A stretch of 64,000 bases of DNA, taken from NCBI GenBank assembly GCA_963751245.1, contig CAVVTR010000005.1, positions 1 through 64,000 on the forward strand, read 5' to 3'. The notes beneath the pieces are model-generated. The model was not told the origin of the DNA and searched no databases. It saw only the letters and a list, made by a program, of their open reading frames with translations. The translations under genes and the position numbers were made by a program. Position 1 is the first letter of the stretch. Each line of letters begins with the position of its first letter. Shown in pieces: positions 9,057 to 18,054 of the stretch. The stretch comes from CAVVTR01 sp963751245. Lineage in GTDB: Bacteria; Acidobacteriota; Thermoanaerobaculia; Thermoanaerobaculales; Thermoanaerobaculaceae.

Positions 9057-9087
9057 CCTGTGAACCTCCCTGGGGTGCCGGTCCGGC

Positions 9088-9119
9088 GGGCGGGGACGCG
9101 GCGACCCGCGTCCCCGCCC
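9088..9119 (-). terminator. 14-bp hairpin between the receptor gene and the enzyme genes
   Basis: A perfect 14-bp stem GGGCGGGGACGCGG/CCGCGTCCCCGCCC with a CGAC loop, 11 nt past the receptor stop codon. No T run follows on the minus strand. It probably sets receptor mRNA level above that of the downstream enzymes, by partial termination or 3'-end protection. Confidence 0.6.
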
Positions 9120-9129
9120 GTGGAAGGGA

Positions 9130-11904
9130 TCAGAACGCGTAGCGGATCCCCAGCTGCACCTCGCGGCCGGGGAACGTGGCGGAAGGGTGGCCGAAGTTGG
9201 CGTTGGGGACGTACGCGGCGGTGGGCGCCAGGAGCGACGGCCCCGACAGGTACTCGGCCCCGTCGATGGAGTTGACGTCGTAGTTCACCGTGTTGAACAG
9301 GTTGAACGCCTCGACGATGAGATCCAGCCGGCCGGAGCCGCTGACGTGGATGCTCTTGGTCAGGCGTACGGAGAACTGGCGGAACGGAGGGCCGTCCTCG
9401 GCGTTGCGGGCGACGCCGGCGGGGCGGTCGGAGTTCTTGCCGTCGCCGTTGTAGTCGTAGCCCAGGCGGTGGGTCCACGGCTGACCGGAACCGTACTCGT
9501 AGATCGGCGCCACGGTGAGACCCCAGGGCAGGTTGAACACCCCGGACATCACCACGCGGTAGCGCTCGTCGCTGCGGCTGCGGCCCCACTCCCCCTCGAT
9601 GTTGGTGGGATCGTTCGGGTAGCCGTAGGGGAACGCCGGGGAGAAGTCGTCGCTGATGTTCTTCTTGTCGGCCACGGTCACCGAGGTGGCGATGAGGTGG
9701 CCGCCGGGCAGGGTCCCGTTGAGGGTGACGATCAGGGCCTTGTACTTGGAGTGGCCCTCGTTGGTGTAGGTGTTGATCTGGTCCCAGGCGGGATTGGGCC
9801 TGGCGAGGGGATTGCCGTCGTAGTTGGTGTCGCGCACGACGATCTCGTCGTCGCCCTTGACGTAGAGGGCCTCGGCGCCGAGGAAGAGGTTGGTGCTCCC
9901 CAGCCTCTGCGTGAAGCCGAGGCTGGCCTGGTCGGACTGGGGCGCGTCGAAGGTGCGGGCGAGCAGCGTGATGGCGCTCTTGAGCGGCAGCCCCGTGTTG
10001 GCGGGGTTCGCGGGGTCGAGGGCGAACGCCGGAAGGCCGTAGAGCAGCCCGTTGACCCGGGTGACGAGCAGCCGGCCGGTGACGCCGTTCTGCTGCAGCT
10101 CGGTGATGGCGGGGATGAGCAGGTAGCGGCCCGTGAAGCGTCCGTAGCCGCCGCGCAGGATGCTGGATCCGTCGCCGCTCAGGTCCCAGTTGAAGCCGAA
10201 GCGGGGCTGGATGTTGTTGGTGTCGCGGGAGCGGCCGTTGGGAACCAGGGGGTGGTGGAAGTCGGGGTTGTTGCCGTCGGTGTCGAGGTCGTAGCGCACG
10301 CCGAAGCTCAGAGTGAGGTCGTTGCGCGGCCGCCAGTCGTCCTGGATGAACGCCCCGTACAGGGTGGTGGACTTGGTGATGTCGCTGGAGCCGACGCCGT
10401 AGAGGTAGGAGATCGGGAAGGAGCGGTCGTCGCTGTAGTAGACGAGGAGCCCGTTCTGGAACGTGTCGATCCGGGAGCGCTCCTTGGCGTGCTGGACGGC
10501 GACCCCCATCTTCCAGGCGCTGGCGCCGTGGTAGAGGTGCGCGGTGTCGCGGATCTCCCACACGTCGCTCTTGCCGAGGAGGTCGCCCACGGTGTTGGTG
10601 CCCGTCTTGAGGGTGGTGCCGCTGGAGAACCACTCCTGCACCGCGCCGGAGTTCGTCGGCTCCTCGTACTTGGCCGACCCGACCTGGAGGTGGAGCTCGT
10701 TGATGTAGTTGGGGTCGGGAACCAGCACGTGGGACACCGCGATGTTCCAGTTGTCCCGGTTGAGGGACTGGCCGTTGGACTCGTCGGCCACGCCGCCGAC
10801 CCGGAAGTTGTCCTCCCGGTAGCGCTCGTACACGAGCTTGCCGGTGAGGCGCTGGCTGTCGCTCACGGCGTGGTCGAGGGAGAAGAAGCCGAGAGTCTGG
10901 TCGAAGGGGTGCGACACGTCGGCCCTGAGGTCCACGAACGCCCCCTGCGGCCGGAACAGCACGACGTTGTCCTCCTTGATGTACTCGGTGGACACGAAGA
11001 AGTGGGTCTTGTCCTTGACGATGGGGCCGCCCAGGGTGAAGCCGTACTGTCCCCGGCTGTAGTCCGGGTTGGTGAGCTCGAACTCGGTCCTGGCCCGCAG
11101 GCTGTCGGAGCGGTAGAACGCGAACACCGTGCCGGCGAAGGCGTTGCTCCCCGAGCGGGTCACGATGGACATGGCGCCGCCGGCGGACTGCCCGATCTCG
11201 GTGTCGAAGCGGTCGTTGATGACCCGGAACTCCTGGATCGCGTCCTGGGAGAAGCGCGCCCGCGCCAGCCCGAGGGCGGGATCGGTGAAGTCCACTCCGT
11301 CGACCAGGATGGTGGCCTGGCTGGCGTTGGAGCCGGAGCCCAGCACGGGGCCGTTGTCGATGAAGCGGAACTGGCCCCGCTCGCGGCTCACACCCGGGGT
11401 GATGAACGCCAGGCGCTGGAAGTCGCGGTTGGGGACGGGGAGGGACTGGATCTGCTCGGGCACGATGTTGGAGGACGAGTCCATCTTGTAGACGTCCACC
11501 AGCGGCGCCTGCGCCGTCACGGTGATCTCCTCCTTGGAGGACTCCTGCATCACGGCGCGCACCCTGGCGGTCTGGCCCACGCGGAGCACCAGGTTCTCCT
11601 CCAGCACGGGGGTGAACCCGGCCAGGGTGCAGTGCAGCTCGTACGTGCCGGGGGGAAGCGCCGCGACGCGGGCGAGCCCGTCCTCGTTGCTGACCGAGCT
11701 GCGTTCCAGGCCGCTGTCCTTGTTGACCAGCCGCACCGTGACGCCGGGCAGCGCCTGTTCCTGCCGGTCGGTGACCAGGACCTCCACCGCCGCACTGCCC
11801 ACCTGGGCCCAGACCGGCGCCGCCGGCGCGAGGACGAGCATCAGGATACCCGCCAGCGCCGCCGCGCCCAGCCGGTGCCACCGCTTACCAGACGAAGCGA
11901 TCAT
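9130..11904 (-). CDS. TonB-dependent receptor with carboxypeptidase-regulatory domain (Oar-like)
   Basis: A 924-residue outer-membrane protein. A signal peptide (about residues 1-34, ending PVWAQ) leads into a carboxypeptidase-regulatory-like beta domain (ALPGVTVRLVN, LPPGTYELHCTLAGF) and a TonB-box-like EITVTAQAP. A plug domain follows (TPGVSRERG, ATILVDGVDF, GGAMSIVTRSGSN), then a long series of amphipathic barrel strands closing in an aromatic C-terminus (RYAF). This architecture imports or binds large or hydrophobic ligands with energy from TonB-ExbBD. The ATG at 11904 has GGAGG 6 nt upstream; an earlier in-frame codon at 11961 lacks one. It is the promoter-proximal gene of the enzyme operon, so its ligand is probably the operon's substrate. 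Confidence 0.92.
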   Translation of the reverse strand: MIASSGKRWHRLGAAALAGILMLVLAPAAPVWAQVGSAAVEVLVTDRQEQALPGVTVRLVNKDSGLERSSVSNEDGLARVAALPPGTYELHCTLAGFTPVLEENLVLRVGQTARVRAVMQESSKEEITVTAQAPLVDVYKMDSSSNIVPEQIQSLPVPNRDFQRLAFITPGVSRERGQFRFIDNGPVLGSGSNASQATILVDGVDFTDPALGLARARFSQDAIQEFRVINDRFDTEIGQSAGGAMSIVTRSGSNAFAGTVFAFYRSDSLRARTEFELTNPDYSRGQYGFTLGGPIVKDKTHFFVSTEYIKEDNVVLFRPQGAFVDLRADVSHPFDQTLGFFSLDHAVSDSQRLTGKLVYERYREDNFRVGGVADESNGQSLNRDNWNIAVSHVLVPDPNYINELHLQVGSAKYEEPTNSGAVQEWFSSGTTLKTGTNTVGDLLGKSDVWEIRDTAHLYHGASAWKMGVAVQHAKERSRIDTFQNGLLVYYSDDRSFPISYLYGVGSSDITKSTTLYGAFIQDDWRPRNDLTLSFGVRYDLDTDGNNPDFHHPLVPNGRSRDTNNIQPRFGFNWDLSGDGSSILRGGYGRFTGRYLLIPAITELQQNGVTGRLLVTRVNGLLYGLPAFALDPANPANTGLPLKSAITLLARTFDAPQSDQASLGFTQRLGSTNLFLGAEALYVKGDDEIVVRDTNYDGNPLARPNPAWDQINTYTNEGHSKYKALIVTLNGTLPGGHLIATSVTVADKKNISDDFSPAFPYGYPNDPTNIEGEWGRSRSDERYRVVMSGVFNLPWGLTVAPIYEYGSGQPWTHRLGYDYNGDGKNSDRPAGVARNAEDGPPFRQFSVRLTKSIHVSGSGRLDLIVEAFNLFNTVNYDVNSIDGAEYLSGPSLLAPTAAYVPNANFGHPSATFPGREVQLGIRYAF

Positions 11905-12044
11905 CGGTTCCTCCCCGGGCGTCTTCGCGCCCGCTTCCATGCCGTGCCCCGGTCGCGCCACCCCTTGGGACGGGGAGCGCCGGTTCCGGGTGTCGGTGTC
12001 CGTGTGTGGAGTTGAGTGCCTGCGCCACGTGATGTCTCCTGTAA

Positions 12045-12067
12045 AAAACGAACGCTCGATATGTTTT
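12045..12067. promoter_or_regulatory. Candidate operator in the receptor-operon promoter
   Basis: An AT-rich island in GC-rich DNA, between the receptor gene and the divergent Trm112-like gene. It contains AAAAC (12045-12049) and GTTTT (12063-12067) flanking CGAACGCTCG (12049-12058), an imperfect palindrome in the style of TetR-family operators. No regulator gene lies nearby. The receptor promoter must be in this area. Confidence 0.35.
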
Positions 12068-12142
12068 CTGATCCCAATCTATGACGGTCGGTCCGGCGTG
12101 TCAAGGGATGGTGACGGACGGGGACGGCGGCCGCCCTCGTGC

Positions 12143-12148
12143 TAGCAT
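12143..12148 (+). promoter_or_regulatory. -10 element for the Trm112-like gene cluster
   Basis: TAGCAT, preceded by GC, 18 nt before the ATG at 12167. It matches the GCTAnnAT box seen before several other genes in the window. Confidence 0.45.
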
Positions 12149-12166
12149 GCGGCGTCGGAGGTGGTT

Positions 12167-12409
12167 ATGCCGGTGGATCCGCAGCTCCTGGAGATCCTTG
12201 TCTGCCCGGCGTGCAAGACCGACCTGGAGCTGGTGCCGCTCCCGGCGGAAACCTGCGCGACCCTGGTGGAACGCTACCGCGAGAAGTTCAGGGACGAGGA
12301 ACCCGTGGTCCGCGAGGGGCTGCGCTGCACCAGCTGCTCCCGCACGTATCCCATCGTCAGCGATATCCCGGTGATGCTCATCGACGAGGCCCTCCCCGGA
12401 GAGGCGTAG
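12167..12409 (+). CDS. Trm112 family protein
   Basis: An 80-residue zinc-ribbon-like protein. ILVCPACK gives one CxxC pair and LRCTSCSRTYPI the second, followed by VSDIPVML; this order is the signature of the bacterial Trm112/YcaR family. In other organisms Trm112 proteins stabilise methyltransferases and some bacterial members are linked to envelope genes; the partner here is unknown. The start at ATG 12167 is set by GGAGG 5 nt upstream. It opens a plus-strand cluster, 5 nt before the O-antigen ligase gene. Confidence 0.88.
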   Translation: MPVDPQLLEILVCPACKTDLELVPLPAETCATLVERYREKFRDEEPVVREGLRCTSCSRTYPIVSDIPVMLIDEALPGEA

Positions 12410-12414
12410 CACCC

Positions 12415-13593
12415 TTGTCCTCCCTCGAGCCGGAGCGCGGGCGCCGGGCGGCCGCCGCGGCAGCGGGTCTGCTCGTCGCGGCGGCCGTGCTGTCGTCCCA
12501 GCTCGCCCTGTCCAACGCGCTGCTGCTCTTCGCCGCCGTCGCGGCGTGGCGCGCCTGGCGCGCGGGGGCGCTCGCCGGCCGGCCCCACGCCCGCGTGCTG
12601 CTGCCGCCCCTGGCGGCGTTCGCGGCCACGTCGGTGGTGTCCGCAGTGGCGTCCCTCGATCCGCTCACCAGCCTCGGCCAGCTCCCCCGGCTGCTCGTGG
12701 TGCTGCTCGTGCCCCTCGCCGCCGCGCTGGTCGATCCCCTGTGGTGGCGCCGCCTCGTCGCCGGCCTGGCGGCGGCCACCACGGTGCTGGCGGTGTGGGG
12801 TATCGTGCAGTTCGCGCAAGGCTCGAACGACCTGGCCCACCGCATCACGGGACCGCTCTCCCACTACATGACGTACTCGGGATGGCTGCTCCTCGCGGTC
12901 CTGGTGCTCCTCTCGGAGCTGCTCTTCGCACCGCGCGGGCGGGTGTGGATGCTGGCGCCGCCGGCGGTGCTGGGGTTCGCCGCCATCCTGCTCTCCTACA
13001 CCCGCAACGCCTGGGTGGGGCTCGGAGTCGGGCTGCTGGTGCTGGCCGGCATCTGGAGCCGGAAGGTGCTGATCCTCTACCCGGTGCTGGCCGTCGTGGT
13101 GTGGGTGGCGTTCCCCCACGCCGTGCTGGACCGGGCGCTGTCCATCCTGGACCCCCGGCAGCCCGCCAACTACGACCGCCTCTGCATGATCGTCTCTGGC
13201 TCCGAGATGGTCCGGGACCACCCGTGGACCGGGGTGGGGCTCGACATGGTCCGGCGCGTCTACCCTCTCTACCGGCGGGACGACGCGCCCCGTTGGCGGG
13301 TGCCCCACCTGCACAACAACGCTCTGCAGATCGCCGCCGAGCGCGGCCTTCCGGCCCTGGCGGCCTACTTGTGGCTGCTCGCCGCGTTCGCGAGGCACAC
13401 CCTGCGCGGGCTCAAGCATCTCGACGGCCGGGCCCGGGCCGCAGTGGCGGCCTCCCTCGTGGCCATCACGGGGATCACCATCGCGGGACTGTTCGAGTAC
13501 AACTTCTGGGACGCCGAGGTGCAGTACCTGACCCTTGTGATCATGGGCGCCGGCGTGGGGTTCGTGGACCGCGACGCGGTGGAGGCGGCGTGA
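12415..13593 (+). CDS. O-antigen ligase/polymerase family membrane protein
   Basis: About 392 residues with roughly ten hydrophobic membrane segments and one large soluble loop between about residues 255 and 310. The loop holds the charged DHPWTGVGLDM and HLHNNALQIAAERG motifs that mark the Wzy/WaaL (O-antigen ligase-like) family. It would join or polymerise sugar chains on the periplasmic face of the inner membrane. The proposed start is TTG 12415, with GGAGAGG about 11 nt upstream; no ATG or GTG fits as well. Its stop overlaps the xseA start (GTGA). A glycosyltransferase gene follows further down the cluster. Confidence 0.85.
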   Translation: MSSLEPERGRRAAAAAAGLLVAAAVLSSQLALSNALLLFAAVAAWRAWRAGALAGRPHARVLLPPLAAFAATSVVSAVASLDPLTSLGQLPRLLVVLLVPLAAALVDPLWWRRLVAGLAAATTVLAVWGIVQFAQGSNDLAHRITGPLSHYMTYSGWLLLAVLVLLSELLFAPRGRVWMLAPPAVLGFAAILLSYTRNAWVGLGVGLLVLAGIWSRKVLILYPVLAVVVWVAFPHAVLDRALSILDPRQPANYDRLCMIVSGSEMVRDHPWTGVGLDMVRRVYPLYRRDDAPRWRVPHLHNNALQIAAERGLPALAAYLWLLAAFARHTLRGLKHLDGRARAAVAASLVAITGITIAGLFEYNFWDAEVQYLTLVIMGAGVGFVDRDAVEAA

Positions 13594-14948
13594 GCGACAG
13601 GGTCTGGGGGGTCGGCGAGCTCATCCGCGAGGTCAACGCCGCGCTCGCGGGCGGGTTCGGCGAGGTCTGGGTCCGCGGGGAGCTCTCGGGCGTCAAGGTG
13701 GCCGGCTCCGGGCACCGGTACTTCCAGCTCAAGGACGCCCAGGGCACCCTTTCGTGCGCCCTCTGGGCGACGCGGGCCGACCGTCTCCGCTTCAAGCTCG
13801 CCGACGGGCTCGCGGTGCTCCTGCGCGGTCGTCTCGAGGTCTACTCACAGCGCGGCTCGCTGCAGGTCATCGTCTCCGAGGTGGTGCCGGAGGGCGTCGG
13901 GGAGCTGCAGCTCGCCTTCGAGCAGCTCAAGCAGCAGCTCGAGGCCGAGGGGCTGTTCGCCGCCGAGCGCAAGCGCCCCCTGCCCACGCTGCCGCAGCAC
14001 ATCGGGCTGGTCACCTCGGGCTCGGGGGCGGCCGTGCGGGACGTGCTCACGGTGCTGTCCCGATGGGAGCACCTCCGCGTGCTGCTGTTCCCGGTCCGGG
14101 TGCAGGGCCGCGGCGCGGCGGCGGAGATCGCGAGGGCGGTGCGGGTGCTCGGGGCGAGGCGTGACCTCGACGTGGTCCTGGTGGTGCGAGGCGGGGGTTC
14201 CCTGGAGGACCTCTGGGCGTTCAACGAGGAGGCGGTGGCGCGGGCCATCGCGGTCTGCCCGCTGCCGGTGGTGAGCGGCGTCGGCCACGAGGTCGACTTC
14301 ACCATCGCCGACTTCGTCGCCGACGTCCGCGCCGCCACGCCGACCCAGGCCGCCGAGCTGGTGGTGGCGCGGCTGGAGGAGCAGCGGCGCCGGGTGGACG
14401 CGGCGGCGGAGGTGCTGCGGCGGCGGCTCCTCACCACGGTGGAACGGTCGCGGCTTCGTCTGCGCGCGGTGGAGGGCTCCCGGGGCCTGGCCCGCTTCCC
14501 GCTGCGCCTGCGCGAGCTCGACGAGCGGGTGCGCCGCCTGGAGGCGCTGCCCGCCAGGCTGCGGGCGCTGGTGGTGACGCGCCAGCGCCGGCTGGAGGCA
14601 GCGTCGGCCCGGCTGTTCCGCTGGCCGGTCCGCTTCGGGGCGCCGCGCCGCCGCGAGGTGGTGACGGCGCGGCTGGCGGTGGCCGCGGAGCGGCTGCGCT
14701 CCCGGGCCCGGCGCGGCCGCCTGCAGCTCGAGGCACTCGACCGGGCCCTGGCGGCGCTGTCGCCTGCCGCGGTCCTGCAGCGCGGGTACTCCATCACCAC
14801 CAGGGAGGGTTCGGCGGCGCCGGTGCGAGACGCGGCGGCGGTCGTCCCCGGGGAGCGCCTCGTCACCACCCTCGCCGCCGGCTCGCTGCGCTCGGTGGTG
14901 CTGGGACGCCCCGGGGAGCAGGCGACGCTGTTCGAGGAGGAGCCATGA
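13590..14948 (+). CDS. xseA: Exodeoxyribonuclease VII large subunit
   Basis: A 452-residue protein, the normal size for XseA. An N-terminal OB-fold (WGVGELIREVN, HRYFQLKD) is followed by the conserved catalytic region with GLVTSGSGAAVRD, VRGGGSLEDLWAFNEE and VVSGVGHEVDFTIADFVAD, then a long Arg/Leu-rich coiled coil that contacts the small subunits. The C-terminal AVLQRGYSI motif is present. With XseB it degrades single-stranded DNA from both ends. The start is GTG 13590, overlapping the previous stop. The stop overlaps the xseB ATG, the usual arrangement for this pair. Confidence 0.96.
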   Translation: MSDRVWGVGELIREVNAALAGGFGEVWVRGELSGVKVAGSGHRYFQLKDAQGTLSCALWATRADRLRFKLADGLAVLLRGRLEVYSQRGSLQVIVSEVVPEGVGELQLAFEQLKQQLEAEGLFAAERKRPLPTLPQHIGLVTSGSGAAVRDVLTVLSRWEHLRVLLFPVRVQGRGAAAEIARAVRVLGARRDLDVVLVVRGGGSLEDLWAFNEEAVARAIAVCPLPVVSGVGHEVDFTIADFVADVRAATPTQAAELVVARLEEQRRRVDAAAEVLRRRLLTTVERSRLRLRAVEGSRGLARFPLRLRELDERVRRLEALPARLRALVVTRQRRLEAASARLFRWPVRFGAPRRREVVTARLAVAAERLRSRARRGRLQLEALDRALAALSPAAVLQRGYSITTREGSAAPVRDAAAVVPGERLVTTLAAGSLRSVVLGRPGEQATLFEEEP

Positions 14949-15184
14949 GCAAGGAAAGCTTCGAGGAGGCGCTCGCCCAGCTGGAAGAGGTGGTCGCGCG
15001 CCTGGAGGACGATTCGGTGGGCCTCGAGGAGGCCCTCAAGCTGTTCGAGAAGGGCGTCAAGCTCGCCGGCCGCTGCCGGGGGCAGCTCGAGAGCGTGGAG
15101 CGCAGGGTCGAGCAGCTCCTCGCCGAGACCGCCGAGGCCGGCGAGGACGCCCCGACGGCAACGTTCGCCTCCGAGGAGGAGTGA
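14945..15184 (+). CDS. xseB: Exodeoxyribonuclease VII small subunit
   Basis: A 79-residue helical protein with the family pattern SFEEALAQLEEVVARLE, then GLEEALKLFEKGVKL and a charged C-terminal helix. It binds along the XseA coiled coil to form the active exonuclease. It is translationally coupled on both sides (ATGA with xseA, GTGA with ispA). Confidence 0.95.
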   Translation: MSKESFEEALAQLEEVVARLEDDSVGLEEALKLFEKGVKLAGRCRGQLESVERRVEQLLAETAEAGEDAPTATFASEEE

Positions 15185-16074
15185 CGGTGGACCTGCCCGG
15201 CTACCTCGGCGCGGAGCGCGAGCGCGTGGAGGCGGGGCTGGACGCCCTGCTCCCCGCCGAGACGGCGTGGCCCGAGCGGCTGCACCGGGCCATGCGCTAC
15301 GCGGTGTTCGGGGGCGGCAAGCGGGTCCGCCCCATCCTGACGAGGGCGGCGTGCCGCGTGGCCGGGGGCGACCCCGACGCGGTCCTCGAGGCGGCCTGCG
15401 CCCTGGAGCTCGCCCACACCTACTCGCTGGTTCACGACGACCTCCCGGCCATGGACGACGACACCCTGCGGCGGGGCCGGCCCACGGTCCACGTCGCCTT
15501 CGACGAGGCCACGGCCATCCTCGTGGGCGACGCGCTCCTGACCGAGGCGTTCGCCGTGCTGGCGCGGTTCCCGGAGGGCGAGGCGGCGGCTTCGCGCCGG
15601 GCGCAGGCGTGCCGGCTCGTGGCCGGGGCGCTGGGCTCCAGGGGAATGGTCGGCGGCCAGGTTGAGGACCTCCAGGCAACCGGGGGCACCGTCGACGCCG
15701 AGCGGCTCGAGCGCATCCACCGGGCCAAGACCGGGGCGCTGCTCACCGCGTCGGTGACGCTGGGGGCGTTGCTGGCCGGAGCCGAGGGGCAGGCGCTGGA
15801 GCGGTTCTCGGCGTTCGGCGCCGGGCTCGGCCTGCTCTTCCAGATCGCCGATGATATCCTTGACGTCACCGGGACGGCGGCGAGCCTGGGCAAGAGCCCG
15901 GGCAAGGACGCGGCGGCGGGCAAGCTGACGTACCCGCGGGTGTTCGGGCTCGAGGCCGCCCGCAGCCGCCTCGCGACGTTGGCCCGGTCGCTGTCGGAGG
16001 AGGCCGTCGGCCTGGAGGGGGAGGGCGGTGTGCTCGCCGCGCTGGTCGAGTACGTCGCCCGCCGGGATCGGTGA
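15181..16074 (+). CDS. ispA: Polyprenyl (farnesyl) diphosphate synthase
   Basis: A 297-residue trans-prenyltransferase. The first Asp-rich motif is DDLPAMDDD (about residues 86-94) and the second is DDILDVTG. GGGKRVRPIL is the isopentenyl-diphosphate binding region and GGQVEDL and KTGALL are the usual mid-protein motifs. It adds isopentenyl diphosphate to allylic primers to make C10-C15 (possibly longer) chains for quinones and undecaprenyl carriers. The xseB-ispA-dxs order is common in bacteria. The start is GTG 15181, overlapping the xseB stop. Confidence 0.94.
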   Translation: MTVDLPGYLGAERERVEAGLDALLPAETAWPERLHRAMRYAVFGGGKRVRPILTRAACRVAGGDPDAVLEAACALELAHTYSLVHDDLPAMDDDTLRRGRPTVHVAFDEATAILVGDALLTEAFAVLARFPEGEAAASRRAQACRLVAGALGSRGMVGGQVEDLQATGGTVDAERLERIHRAKTGALLTASVTLGALLAGAEGQALERFSAFGAGLGLLFQIADDILDVTGTAASLGKSPGKDAAAGKLTYPRVFGLEAARSRLATLARSLSEEAVGLEGEGGVLAALVEYVARRDR

Positions 16075-16082
16075 GGAGAGAC

Positions 16083-18003
16083 GTGCGCCTGCTCGAACGC
16101 ATCAGCAGTCCGTCGGACCTGAGAGCGCTGCCCGAGGAGAGCCTTCCCCAGGTGGCGGAGGAGCTGCGCCGCTTCCTGGTGGAGTCGGTGAGCGCCACGG
16201 GCGGCCACCTCGCCTCGGGGCTGGGCGCCGTGGAGCTGACCCTGGCGCTCCACTACGCCTTCGAGACGCCCCGCGACCAGGTCGTGTGGGACGTGGGGCA
16301 CCAGTGCTACCCGCACAAGGTGATCACCGGCCGGCGGGAGCGCTTCCGCACCCTGCGCAGCTACGGGGGGATGTCGGGCTTCCTGAAGCGCGAGGAGAGC
16401 GAGTACGACGCCTTCAACGCCGGGCACGCCTCGACCTCCATCTCGGCAGCGCTCGGGATGGCCGCGGCCCGCGACCTGGCTGGAGACGACTACCGGGTCG
16501 TGGCGGTCATCGGCGACGGCGGTCTCACCGGCGGCATGGCCATGGAAGGGCTCAACCAGGCCGGCTACCTGGGCCGCCGGCTCATGCTCATCCTCAACGA
16601 CAACGAGATGTCGATCTCCCCCAACGTCGGGGCCATGGAGGGCTACCTCAACCGGATCATCCACGGGCAGCCCTACCGGCGCCTCAAGGAGGAGATCGAG
16701 CACGTGCTCCTCTCCATCCCCAAGCTGGGCGAGCCCGTGCTCAAGCTGGCCAAGAACACCGAGCAGCTCGCCAAGCAGCTGCTGGTTCCCGGCCTGCTCT
16801 TCGAGGAGCTCGGCTTCTCCTACGTCGGCCCCATCAACGGCCACTCCCTGCCGCAGCTCCTCGCCACGCTACGGGCGCACCGCGACGACGCCCACCCCGT
16901 CCTCGTCCACGTCGTGACCCGGAAGGGGAAGGGCTACAAGCCCGCCGAGGCGGACCCGGTGTTCTGGCACGGCGCGTCGCCGTTCTCGGTGGAGACCGGC
17001 GAGGCGGCGCGGAAGAAGGCGGGACCGCCCTCGTACACGTCCGTGTTCTCCCGCGCGCTGGTGGACCTCGCTTCCCGCGACGACCGGGTGGTGGCCATCA
17101 CCGCCGCCATGCCGGAGGGCACCGGTGTGGACGCCTTCGCCAAGGCCTACCCCGACCGTTTCTTCGATGTCGGCATCTGCGAGCAGCACGCCGTGACGTT
17201 CGCCGCCGGTCTGGCCACGCGGGGGTTCAAGCCGGTGGTGGCGATCTACTCCACCTTCCTCCAGCGGGCCTACGACCAGATCTTCCACGACGTCTGCCTC
17301 ATGCGTCTGCCCGTCGTGTTCGCCCTCGACCGCGGCGGCCTGGTGGGCGCCGACGGCCCCACCCACCACGGCGTGTTCGACCTCTCCTACCTGCGCGTCT
17401 TCCCCGAGCTGATCGTGGCGGCGCCCCGCGACGAGGACGAGCTGCGCCACATGCTCGCCACGGCCCTCAGCGTCCGGCGTCCGATGGCGTTGCGCTACCC
17501 GCGGGGCGAGGGGTTCGGCGTGGCCATGGAGGGGACGCCGCGGGTCCTCCCGGTGGGACGGGCGGAGGTGCTGCGCGGAGGACGCGACGGCGTGGTGTGG
17601 GCCATCGGCACCGTGGCCACCGACGCTCTGCACGCGGCGGAGCGCCTCGCCGCCGAGGGCGGTCCGCAGCTCACCGTGGTCAACGCGCGTTTCGTCAAGC
17701 CGCTGGACCGGGAGCTGCTGGCCGCTGCAGCTGGCCCCCGGCACGCGGCTGATGACCGTGGAGGAGAACGCCCTGGCCGGAGGCTTCGGCGCCGCCGTCA
17801 TGGAGGCGGTGGCCGGGATCGGCGTCCGGGACGTGGTCGTGGAGCGCCTCGGCATTCCCGACGAGTACCAGCCCCACGGCTCGCAGGAGATCCTGCGCGC
17901 ACGGCTGGACCTGGACGTGGAGGGGATCCTTCGCCGGGCTCGCGCCTTCTTCCCCAGGGCCGCGCGCGCGCCGCGCCGCCTCGCTCCCACCCACTCGGCC
18001 TGA
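16083..18003 (+). CDS. dxs: 1-deoxy-D-xylulose-5-phosphate synthase, apparent frameshift
   Basis: The first enzyme of the methylerythritol phosphate pathway: it joins pyruvate and glyceraldehyde 3-phosphate using thiamine diphosphate. Visible motifs are WDVGHQCYPHK, the cofactor-binding GDGGLTGG with downstream NDNEMSIS, and, in the second domain, FDVGICEQHAVTFAAG and DRGGLVGADGPTHHG. The frame breaks near 17725. The C-terminal domain continues in another frame as APGTRLMTVEEN through GIPDEYQPHGSQEIL, giving about 640 residues, the expected length. Since dxs is normally essential and ispA is next to it, a base error in the assembly is far more likely than gene loss. I prefer GTG 16083 (GAGGAGA just upstream) over GTG 16071. 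Confidence 0.9.
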
Positions 18004-18054
18004 GCCGCCGGCGGCCCTTGCGCGCTGCCGCGGCGCCGCGCACAATGGCGGCGC

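Noticed and set aside
9187..12015. A 942-codon plus-strand open frame opposite the TonB receptor
   Set aside because: The minus-strand protein is a clear receptor with signal peptide, plug and barrel. The opposite frame is Val/Gly/Ala/Asp-rich, has no motif and is a by-product of GC-rich codon use.
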